A DNA stretch of 64,000 nt from NCBI RefSeq assembly GCF_036556685.1, contig NZ_CP140614.1, positions 2,108,001 through 2,172,000 on the forward strand, given 5' to 3'. The notes below the pieces were generated by a model. The model was not told the origin of the DNA, searched no databases, and saw only the letters and a list, made by a program, of their open reading frames with translations. This document shows positions 35,230 to 44,300 of the stretch, one piece after another. How positions within the stretch are numbered: position 1 is the stretch's first letter; each line of letters opens with the position of its first letter. The DNA is from Sulfurospirillum sp. 1612 (lineage in GTDB: Bacteria > Campylobacterota > Campylobacteria > Campylobacterales > Sulfurospirillaceae). A program made the translations under genes and the position numbers.

Positions 35230-36489
35230 ATGCCAAAGATTTCAACTCCTTTAAATATTAAGCAAATACAAAGTGCACAACCAGCAGAAAAAGCTTACAC
35301 ATTATCAGATGGAAAAGGTTTACAGTTGTTAGTTAAACCAGATGGGACTAAAAGCTGGGAATTCTATTATCAAAGTCCAACAAAAAATAAAAGACGAAAA
35401 ACATCTTTTAGCACGTTCCCAACTGTATCACTAAAAGATGCCAGGGATAAGAGGGATGAGTATAAAGCGTTAATATTTAAAGGAATTGATCCTATAGATT
35501 ACTTTAAAACATTGAAAATTGAATCCAATTATGAAGAAAATGGCAAGCTAGAAGATGTATTTTACGAATGGATTAAAAAGCAAAAAGAAAGTTTAGCAAC
35601 CACTACATTTGAGAGAAAAGTTAGATTATTTCAAGCTGATGTGCTTCCCTTCTTCAAAGACAGGCATATATCATCAATTGAACATCCAGAGATTGTAAAA
35701 ATATTAGAGATGAAAGCTATCCAAGCGCCAGTTGTTGCGCATAGACTCTATACTTATTTAGATAAAATGTGGCGTTATGCTACTATGAAAGGATACTGCA
35801 AATTCAATATCGTAGGGAACATAGATAGAGATGTAGTTCTACCCAAAGTTAAAAAGACTCATTATGCAAAAATTACTGATTTTAATGTTCTTGGAGAACT
35901 TATCGATGCTCTATATAATTACAATGGGTTTTATAGTACTAAAAATGCATTAAAATTCGTGTTACATGTTCCTCTAAGAGCCTCAAACTTAGTAAGTCTA
36001 AAGTGGGAGTACATAGATTTTGAAAAAAGCTCTCTTACAATTCCAAGAGAGTTAATGAAAGTTAGTGATCATAATCTACCAGATTTCACTCTTCCCTTAA
36101 GCCAAGAGGCAACAAATATTCTTAGAGAGCAAGAGCTTTTTTGCGAAGATAAACAGTATATTTTTGTAAGTGACCATAATACAAGTTTGCATATAAATCC
36201 AGAAACACCTAATCGAGCTTTACAAAGGATGGGATTCAACGACGCCAAAAGAGACAGAAAGCAAAGACTTCATAGCTTTAGAGGAACCTTTAGAAGTTTG
36301 GCAAATACTTTCCAGAGAGAACATGGATGTTCCCTTGAAGTAAAAGAAAGAGCACTAGATCATGTAACTGCAAATGCCACAGAAAAGGCCTATACAGATA
36401 AATCTAACTACTTTGAAGAATTAAAAATTTTAATGAATTGGTGGAGTAATTATATAGTCAATATCAAAAATATAACTACTCCAAAATAA
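35230..36489 (+). CDS. Tyrosine recombinase integrase (P4-type, tRNA-targeting)
   Basis: The 419-residue integrase has an N-terminal DUF4102 arm-binding domain (about 1-95; LSDGKGLQLLVKPDGTKSWEFYY), a core-binding domain (about 105-200) and the catalytic domain. The active-site residues are visible: Arg in LRASNLVSLKW (about 251), His-x-x-Arg in LHSFRGTF (about 347-350), His in ALDHVT (about 377) and nucleophile Tyr388 in KAYTDKS. It lies 161 bp from the 3' end of selC in the same direction, the standard layout of elements integrated at tRNA genes. It appears intact and more AT-rich than the sox genes. Confidence 0.93.
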   Translation: MPKISTPLNIKQIQSAQPAEKAYTLSDGKGLQLLVKPDGTKSWEFYYQSPTKNKRRKTSFSTFPTVSLKDARDKRDEYKALIFKGIDPIDYFKTLKIESNYEENGKLEDVFYEWIKKQKESLATTTFERKVRLFQADVLPFFKDRHISSIEHPEIVKILEMKAIQAPVVAHRLYTYLDKMWRYATMKGYCKFNIVGNIDRDVVLPKVKKTHYAKITDFNVLGELIDALYNYNGFYSTKNALKFVLHVPLRASNLVSLKWEYIDFEKSSLTIPRELMKVSDHNLPDFTLPLSQEATNILREQELFCEDKQYIFVSDHNTSLHINPETPNRALQRMGFNDAKRDRKQRLHSFRGTFRSLANTFQREHGCSLEVKERALDHVTANATEKAYTDKSNYFEELKILMNWWSNYIVNIKNITTPK

Positions 36490-36583
36490 TACACTTAAAA
36501 ACCTGACAAAAAATTGAGTTCGATGTTAATTAGAAGATCCCCCCTACTATTATAATTTTTTTATTTCATAATAACTATCCTCA

Positions 36584-37909
36584 TTACCTCACACTCAATC
36601 CTTCGTCCATATATTTTATTAGCGGATAGATAAAGAACTCTATGACTCTCCTTCTTCCTATTTTAATCTCTGTAGTAACACTCATACCAGGTTCTAACGG
36701 TTTGTATTCTCCTTCTACAAGCAATGCTTTTTGTTTGGGCATGATCTTGACTTCATAAACAGGACCTAACTTCTTGTCATCAATCGCATCATGAGCGATA
36801 GCTGTCACATTGCCATCAAATGAGCCATATTTTTGGAAACTAAACGTGTCAACTTTTATGGTACATTTCATTCCTTGTTTGATAAAACCAATATCTTGGT
36901 TCAACACGGTGGCTTTGACTATGAGTGGGACATTTTCCGGGATTATAGAGATAAGTTTTTCAGCGGGTGTCACGACGCCGCTTTCGGTATTTATGAGTAG
37001 TTTTCCAACATGTCCGTCTGTCGGTGATATAATTTGTTGTTTTTTATTTTGAAAAGATATCGCATTGATTTGAGATACGAGATCTCGCCTCTCCTTTTGT
37101 TTTTGGGTTAAATCTTTAAACCATTGCGAATACATTTGGTATTTGTAAACTTTGGCTTCTTGTTTGGTCTCTAAAATATGCTTTTGAAGCTCAACTATCT
37201 TACTTTGTGCCATCATATGCTGATTTTCAAAGTTATGGATATTTTTCAAGACTTCTTCGTAATCGTTTTGCGCAATAATATCAAGCACTTTTTTCATCTT
37301 TTCCAGCCTCGCTTTACTAACGTCTAAAAGATCTTGAACTCTTTTTGCATCAGATTTTGCACTATTTAGCTGTGAAACGGCTTGTTCTTCTTTCATATTG
37401 ATCTTCAGCATGTTTTGTGAAAATGTGTTTTTTTGCTGCTCATATTGATCATATTGTTCGGCATAAATGGTTTTATCTGTACCTCTGATATAACGAAACT
37501 TTTTATTCTTCACCAATGCTTCTAATCTTGCAATCTCCATATTGGTAACGCTCATATCTTTTTCTTTTGACTCAAGACTGGTTTTTGTGACACTAGGATC
37601 AATCTGCATCAGCACTTGTCCTTTGTGCACTTTTTCACATTCTTTAACAAAAATCTTGGTAATAATCCCCTTTTCTATGGGTTGGAGGATTTTTATCTCT
37701 CCTTGAGGAATCACTTTTCCTCTTGCACTAACAACCACATCGATTTTAGCAAAGAAAAGCCACAGACTACCAAATAACATCACGGCCAATATGATCCAAA
37801 GGATGCTCCTGCCTAGTGGGTTAAGAGGTCTGTCTTCGATTTCAACTAAGAGCGGCTGAAACTCATGTATATCATTTTGTTTTCTTTTTTTGAACATTTT
37901 AAACATCAT
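36584..37909 (-). CDS. Type I secretion membrane fusion protein (HlyD family)
   Basis: The 441-residue periplasmic adaptor has one N-terminal membrane helix (about 30-50), a lipoyl/barrel-sandwich half (VISARGKVIPQGE), long coiled-coil stretches (about 120-290), and the second lipoyl half and beta-barrel (SPTDGHVGKLL...). It joins the ABC exporter to TolC. Its ATG overlaps the ABC gene stop by 4 bp. It is the last gene of the RTX operon. Confidence 0.92.
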   Translation of the reverse strand: MMFKMFKKRKQNDIHEFQPLLVEIEDRPLNPLGRSILWIILAVMLFGSLWLFFAKIDVVVSARGKVIPQGEIKILQPIEKGIITKIFVKECEKVHKGQVLMQIDPSVTKTSLESKEKDMSVTNMEIARLEALVKNKKFRYIRGTDKTIYAEQYDQYEQQKNTFSQNMLKINMKEEQAVSQLNSAKSDAKRVQDLLDVSKARLEKMKKVLDIIAQNDYEEVLKNIHNFENQHMMAQSKIVELQKHILETKQEAKVYKYQMYSQWFKDLTQKQKERRDLVSQINAISFQNKKQQIISPTDGHVGKLLINTESGVVTPAEKLISIIPENVPLIVKATVLNQDIGFIKQGMKCTIKVDTFSFQKYGSFDGNVTAIAHDAIDDKKLGPVYEVKIMPKQKALLVEGEYKPLEPGMSVTTEIKIGRRRVIEFFIYPLIKYMDEGLSVR

Positions 37910-39642
37910 CGCTCCTGTTGGCTAACTAGGAAGTTATAATAGCCATTCTTTTTCATTAATTCATCATGGCTCCCCATCTCCACGATTTCTCCTTTATCCA
38001 TCACGACAATTTCATCACATGTACGAACCGTACTAAGACGATGTGCAACGATAAATGTCGTGCGTCCTGCTTTGATATTTTTTAGATTATCTTGTATGAT
38101 CTTTTCAGATTCATAATCCAATGCAGATGTCGCTTCATCAAATATCAAGATCTTTGGATTGCTAAGTAATGCCCGAGCGATGGCAATCCTCTGTTTTTGA
38201 CCACCGGATAGAGACGAACCCCTCTCTCCTACAAGTGTATCGTATCCTTGAGGGAATTCACTGATAAACTCATGAGCCCCGGCAATCTTGGTGATCTTGA
38301 TGATATGCTCCATCGAAGCTCCTGGCATCGTATAAGCTATATTTTCTTTTATGGTACCACTGAAGAGATAATTTTCCTGCAAAACCACTCCAATGTTCTG
38401 CCTGAGCCAGGAAGGGTTCATATGTCTTATATCCACTCCATCTAGATAGATGGCGCCCTCATTTGTAAGATAAAGTCTTTGCAATAACTTTGTCAAGGTG
38501 CTTTTCCCGCTTCCGCTTCGCCCTACTACACCAATACTTTTACCCGGGCTCACTTCTAAAGACAAAGTTTTGAGTATTTGAGCACCCTCATTTGAGTATC
38601 GAAACGAGATCTTATCGAACTTTACTGCACCTTCGATCTTCGAGAGTGTGATTGCTTTTTGATTGGTCTGTTCTACCGGTGTATTTAAGATGTCACCAAG
38701 TCGATCGACTGATAACAGTGCTTGTTGAAACTCATTCCAAAGCCCAACGAGTCTCATGATCGGTCCACTGAATTGCCCTGCGAACATTTGAAATGCTATG
38801 AGCTGACCGACACTCAACTTCCCATCTATGACTAACCCTACTCCCACATAAAGGATACTCAATGTCATGAGCTTTTGCAACGCTTTGCCGATACCTGAGA
38901 GTATATTGGAAAGATTGGTGAGATTAAAACCGGAATTGACATAATTGCCCAGATAATTTTCCCAATTTTTTTGCATACCACCCTCTATTGCCAGAGATTT
39001 GACGGTTTGCATACCGGTCACTGCTTCGACAAGATAGGAGTTGGATTGTGCGCCCATTTGGAATTTTTCTTCCAATCTTTTTCTTAATTGCGGTGTAATA
39101 AAAAAGTATAATAGTGCGATTACCCCTATGAAGCTCAGCGCTATAAAAGTCAATTTCACGCTATAAAGCAGCATCATGACTACAAATACACCGGAAAAAA
39201 GAATATCCAAGATCAATGTGACAGACTTATTGGCAATAAACTCTCGGATTTGATCGAGCTCTCTCACTCGAGCGATGATATTTCCCACTTTTCTGTGTTC
39301 AAAGTAAACCAAAGGCAGAGAAATGAGATGACGAAACAGTTTTGCCCCCAATTTAGCATCTATCTTCGAAGTAGTGTGTATAAAGATATAATTTCGGACG
39401 AGATTCAGTAATAATTCAAAGATGATAACAGCTCCAAATGCCATCGCGATGACATTCAAGGTGCTCAGTGAGTGATGCACCAAGACTTTGTCTAAAACCA
39501 CCTGTGTAAACAAAGGCGTCACCAAACCAAAAAGCTGCATGACAAAGGATGCCAGTAGAATTTCTCCTACGATCTGTTTGTAATGCATCAGTTGATTATA
39601 AAACCACATAAAACCACATAAATCCAAACTTGATTTGATCAT
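37906..39642 (-). CDS. Type I secretion ABC exporter, membrane and ATPase part (frame-split)
   Basis: The 578-residue portion has six transmembrane helices (about 30-330) and an ATPase domain with Walker A GRSGSGKST, signature LSGGQKQR and Walker B ILIFDEATSALD. It is the HlyB/LapB type. Its N-terminal C39-like domain is encoded in another frame at 39596-40015. Removing one unit of the 10-bp tandem repeat at 39598-39621 would rejoin both into one ~700-residue HlyB-like protein. As read, this part might be translated from internal ATGs in the overlap. It could be non-functional, phase-variable, or a sequencing error. Confidence 0.85.
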   Translation of the reverse strand: MIKSSLDLCGFMWFYNQLMHYKQIVGEILLASFVMQLFGLVTPLFTQVVLDKVLVHHSLSTLNVIAMAFGAVIIFELLLNLVRNYIFIHTTSKIDAKLGAKLFRHLISLPLVYFEHRKVGNIIARVRELDQIREFIANKSVTLILDILFSGVFVVMMLLYSVKLTFIALSFIGVIALLYFFITPQLRKRLEEKFQMGAQSNSYLVEAVTGMQTVKSLAIEGGMQKNWENYLGNYVNSGFNLTNLSNILSGIGKALQKLMTLSILYVGVGLVIDGKLSVGQLIAFQMFAGQFSGPIMRLVGLWNEFQQALLSVDRLGDILNTPVEQTNQKAITLSKIEGAVKFDKISFRYSNEGAQILKTLSLEVSPGKSIGVVGRSGSGKSTLTKLLQRLYLTNEGAIYLDGVDIRHMNPSWLRQNIGVVLQENYLFSGTIKENIAYTMPGASMEHIIKITKIAGAHEFISEFPQGYDTLVGERGSSLSGGQKQRIAIARALLSNPKILIFDEATSALDYESEKIIQDNLKNIKAGRTTFIVAHRLSTVRTCDEIVVMDKGEIVEMGSHDELMKKNGYYNFLVSQQER

Positions 39643-40015
39643 TAAGTACGCGATGTTTGAGTATGATGACTCTTTTGTTCATGTTTTGGGAAAAATCCGC
39701 GTAGCTCATCACATAGGGTTCTGTTTTACCCGCCCCAAACAACAGCATCGTCTCTTTTTCTTTATCTATTTTCAAGACCACCACATACGAACCCTCTTTG
39801 GTTTGGGCAATACAAGGTAAAGGATAAGAAGCGATCTCCGATGGAGTGAGAGATTTTAATCTTGCTCTAAAACTTTGCTCTTTTGCTATGTTAACTAACT
39901 TTTCAATACTAGGTTCGCTCTCCCCTAAGCCATGATTTTTAATGATCGAATTTGAATCAATCGCAGTTTTATTTAATTGCCCGACTATTTCCAATGCGAC
40001 TAATGCGCTGTGCAT
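39596..40015 (-). CDS. Type I secretion ABC exporter, C39-like N-terminal part (frame-split)
   Basis: 139 residues match the peptidase-like (C39-like, non-catalytic) N-terminal domain of HlyB-type exporters: HSALVALEIVGQLN at the start, and ending VIILKHR...KFGFMWFY, where the first membrane region should continue. The catalytic Cys of true C39 peptidases is absent. The frame stops at 39596-39598 inside a tandem repeat, while the remaining exporter continues in the other frame at 37906-39642. It overlaps the TolC gene by 16 bp. Confidence 0.8.
   Translation of the reverse strand: MHSALVALEIVGQLNKTAIDSNSIIKNHGLGESEPSIEKLVNIAKEQSFRARLKSLTPSEIASYPLPCIAQTKEGSYVVVLKIDKEKETMLLFGAGKTEPYVMSYADFSQNMNKRVIILKHRVLNDQIKFGFMWFYVVL
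39598..39621. repeat. 10-bp tandem duplication causing the exporter frameshift
   Basis: On the coding strand the unit TTATGTGGTT occurs twice in tandem, followed by TTAT (2.4 copies, 24 bp). Because 10 is not a multiple of 3, the second copy shifts the frame. Deleting one unit gives a continuous reading KFGFMWFYNQLMHYKQ, matching HlyB-type sequences. Confidence 0.85.
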
Positions 40016-41340
40016 TCGCTCTCCTTACGTAGTATTAAAACTTTCTTCATCTTTGCACTTGCTAGCATCTCTTTTGCTACTTCATTTTTAGAAAGATTTT
40101 GATAATAAGCAACCTTGCTTTTTAGTATCTGGAGTTGGTCACCCTCACCTTGTGCATGCAATCTGGTGCTCATAGTAACAATCTCATGAGAAGTATCAGT
40201 GCTCGTTTGTGCGACCAATACTCGCTTGGAAATGTTGTGAATCTGGTAGTTGAGTTGCCTTTCTTGTTCTTCATATTTTCTTTTCGCTTCTTCTTGCGAG
40301 ATTTTTGCATTTTTTAACTCTAAAAGTTTTATTTTGATATCTGCTTCTCGCTTAAAGCCATCAAAGATCTTCCAAGATACCGCCAAACCCACCCTATATC
40401 CATTTTTCTCCAAATTATCAATAGAATTAGAAAAAGTATCCTGACTTGAACCGTAGAAATCGTATTTGCCATAAAGAGAGAAAACAGGAAAGTAACTTTT
40501 TTCTTCAGCTTCAAGCTCAGCTGTTTTTTGCTCAATCACGGCTCTTGCTTGCCTGGCCTTGGTACTCTTTTCAAAAGGAGGAAGAGCTGTATATATCGTT
40601 TTAGTTTGCAAAGGATCTAACGTGACCGTATCGTCAATCTTAGCGCCACTAAGATACGCAAGATGGGCTATAAGGCCGACTCTATCTTCTTTAAATTGTG
40701 AAATACTCTCTATCGTATCAGCTACATTGAGCGCATAGGTTGAAAGATCCGTTTGTTTCAAAGAGCCATAAGTTCGTAATCTTTTGCCAGAGCTATAAAT
40801 CTTCTCATAAAGCTTTTCTATCTGGCTCAAATATTTCAACTTTATAGTATCGACTCTTGCTTTTTGATAAGTATCTAAAAGTTCCAAAAGCACTTGCTCG
40901 CTCACGACACACTGATTTGCTAATGAAGAAACAATTTCTTTTTTTGCAGCTTTTACACCAAGATAAGTTGCCCCAAAGCGAAACAAGTCATAATTGACAC
41001 TGAGTACTGATGATGTTTGATACTGAGTGTCTTGGGTTAAGCTGCTATCACCTATGTAAGAAGGTGTTGCACTTACCTTAAATTTATGAGAGTACTCACT
41101 GGTTCCACCCAAGTTGATCGTGGGATAGTATTGTGATGTCACTTGTGCAAGTTTTGCTTTTGAAAGCTCAGTATTGACCTTTTGTTGCAAGATTTTTGGT
41201 GATGTTGCTTCAACTCTACCGACCAAATCACTAAAACTCATAGACGATGATTGAAGAGCCAAGCCTGTTTGTAAACTTGGCTCTTCTGCCAATGCTGTAC
41301 TGATCATGAGTGCAGTACAAAGAATCATAAAACTTCTCAT
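40000..41340 (-). CDS. TolC-family outer membrane efflux protein
   Basis: The 446-residue protein has a signal peptide (about 1-18, ALAEE) and the two long coiled-coil repeats typical of TolC/LapE-type channels, with a central conserved segment (AVSWKIFDGFKRE). It would complete the type I secretion channel. Its ATG directly follows the RTX gene stop, indicating co-translation. Confidence 0.88.
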   Translation of the reverse strand: MRSFMILCTALMISTALAEEPSLQTGLALQSSSMSFSDLVGRVEATSPKILQQKVNTELSKAKLAQVTSQYYPTINLGGTSEYSHKFKVSATPSYIGDSSLTQDTQYQTSSVLSVNYDLFRFGATYLGVKAAKKEIVSSLANQCVVSEQVLLELLDTYQKARVDTIKLKYLSQIEKLYEKIYSSGKRLRTYGSLKQTDLSTYALNVADTIESISQFKEDRVGLIAHLAYLSGAKIDDTVTLDPLQTKTIYTALPPFEKSTKARQARAVIEQKTAELEAEEKSYFPVFSLYGKYDFYGSSQDTFSNSIDNLEKNGYRVGLAVSWKIFDGFKREADIKIKLLELKNAKISQEEAKRKYEEQERQLNYQIHNISKRVLVAQTSTDTSHEIVTMSTRLHAQGEGDQLQILKSKVAYYQNLSKNEVAKEMLASAKMKKVLILRKESECTAH

Positions 41341-44300
41341 CTACGCGCTATGCCATCCCGAACTTACAATTTGCATGAGATCGGCATTGTTTCGGATATC
41401 ATTATTGGTGATATTATCCATACCGTGTTCACTACCATAGGCACTCATCTGTTGTATGATCAAGTTCATATCAACATTGGTAAGATAATTACCGTTTGAA
41501 AGTTCCATACGTTCTATCGGTGCGTTGGCATTATACGTATTGGTAACTTTAATCATATCGTCTTGTCCATACTGAATCAAGAGGTTTGTACCGTTAAGAG
41601 CAAAGCTCACATCCTCTTGGGTAATATTTTGAGAAAATTTGATCGTATCAACATCACTATCTGTTCCACAAGATGCCCATTCGTTAACGGTATCATGTCC
41701 ATCCCCTTGATCAAAGACATAGGTATCGCTACCGCTGCCACCTTCTAAGAAATCATCACCTTTACCTCCGCTTAGAAAGTCATTTCCTGCAAAACTGTAT
41801 ACGAAGTCATTTCCCTCTTTGGCATAGATATGATCATCGAAATTACTGAGTCCACTAATCCAATCATTATGATCACTTCCTAAAGTTAAAGCCAAAGAGT
41901 TTACTGCATTTAAATCAAGCGTACTACCATCGCTAAAGTTTAATTGTTCTATAGTATTTCTTTGATCGCTTGCAAACCAGTATTTAACTCTCATCGAATC
42001 GTTATCATCTACTTTAAAAACAAGATCATAGTCATCTCTGATGATTTGAAGATTGTCTTGAGTGATACCTGCACCAAACACGATCTTATCGACATCACTG
42101 CTACCAAACCAGGAAGTATCCACTACGGTATCGTTGCCATCACCTTTATTGAAGAGGTAGGTATCGCTTCCATAAGAACCATCTATGAAATCATCCCCTG
42201 CTCCTGCAGCTATGGTATCATTGCCTTGATCACTGTAGATTGTATCATTACCCTCTCCACCATATATTGTATCATCCCCACTTTGACCAAAGAGTGTATC
42301 ATCTCCCTTGCCGCCTATGAGCGTATCATTGCCATCTCCTGCATAGATCTGATCGCTTCCATCATCACCGTATATCATATCATTTCCACTGCCAGTATTG
42401 ATATTATCATCTCCTTCTCCTGCAAAGATCATATTATCTCCATCGCCACCACTAATATAGTCATTTCCTTTCCCAGCAAATACAATATCATTACCTCTGT
42501 TTCCAATCAACCAATTACTGTAGTCATCTCCACTTATGAGGTGATCATTGGAATCTAGAGCTAAAAACCCACCATATTGTGAATCATTGATCACATCTCG
42601 TGAAAGGGCGAGTGCTCCTTGTGCTGTGATGATGGTATTGACTCCTGTATTGATATGAGTAAAGTAATTTTTCAAGATAATAGTATTTTGATCTTGCACG
42701 CTAATTTGTAGATCCGCTCCATCACGAGAGAATCCAAGATCATCTTTATTGATAGTATTTATCACTAAGGTATCTTCACCATTATCATCGATGACAAGAT
42801 CTTCACCTTCATAGATATACCCTTTGACTGTGAAGTTCAGGGTTGAAGTCACTTTTCCACCGTTACCGTCATCTACGGTTATGACTGCACTATCATCGCC
42901 GTTATAAGAGCCATCTGCTTTATAGTGCCACTTACCGTTTTCATCAACACTGAGTGTCCCATGTTGGGCTTGTGTTTGAACACTATAGTTTAGGGTATCA
43001 TCATCTATATCGCTTGCAACGACTTGACCATCTATGTTACGGATGTTGGTTAAGGTGAAAGATTGATCATCTGTACTCACGACAGGAGCGTCATTCACCG
43101 GAGTAACGCTGAGATCAATCGTAGCGACAGAGCTGAGTCCATACTCATTGGTGACTCTAATACTCAGTATGTCATCTCCATTATAGTTGGCATTTGGAGT
43201 ATAAGAGTACGTTCCATCTGGATTTAGCGTAAATACTCCATGGTCAACATTATCGATAATCTCATATGTAAGGGCTCCACCGATCGGGTTGGTTACATGC
43301 AATGCATCACTGATGTTGGTATCTTCATCCAGCGTATTTGTCACATCAGCTAGTGTCGGTGCCGAAACCAAAGCATTAAAGTTTAGAGTCTTTGTAATCG
43401 TTCCACCATTACCATCATCTACAGTGATCACTGCACTATCTTCTCCCATATAGTAACCATCTACTTTATAAGTCCACTTACCGTTTTCATCAACACTAAC
43501 TGTTCCATGCTCAGCTTGTGTGGAAACGCTGTAATTGAGTGTATCACCGTCCACATCACTTGAGATTACTTGTCCATCTATGTTACGAATGTTGGTAAGT
43601 GTAAATGCTTCGCTTGTTTTTTCAACCGTCGGCACATCATTGGTACCGATCACCGTAATGATCAGATTGTTACTGTCTGTTGCGTTTTGATCATCGGTGA
43701 CCGTTACAGGTATTGTAATATCCAGTCTTTCATCTTTTGCTAATGATTGGTATGCATTGTCTGCCGGGTTAAAGCTGTAGCTACCGTCACTGTTAAGAGT
43801 AAACCCTGCTATTGCTGCAGTTGTGCTATATGTCGCTGTTGCTCCATCATCCACATCTGTTGATGTTATGATACCGGTAATCATTGCTGCATCTTCTTGT
43901 GTTTCAAGCGGAGTTAGAGTTTCCAGCACTGGTCGATCATTGGTTCCGGTAACCGTGATGATTATCTCTGATGTAGAGGTAGCCCCTGCACTGTCTGCAA
44001 TAGTGTATGCAACAGACACCTCCTCACTTTCTCCTACTGCCAAGTGGTCGAAATCACTACCCGGATCAAATAGGAATTCACCGGTTGTGGCATCCAAAGA
44101 CGCATTTCCTCTGTTCACAGGTGCAGCGACATTGATGATATTCATCGTATCATTGGTATCTACATCGGTATCATTTGCCAAGATATCCACTATATTAAGG
44201 ACTAGTTGAGTATTTTCCTCTGTTGTTGCACTATCCATGTTTGCTACAGGAGCATCGTTCACCGCTTCAATTGCAAAGCTTAGTGTACTTGTTGTACTCA

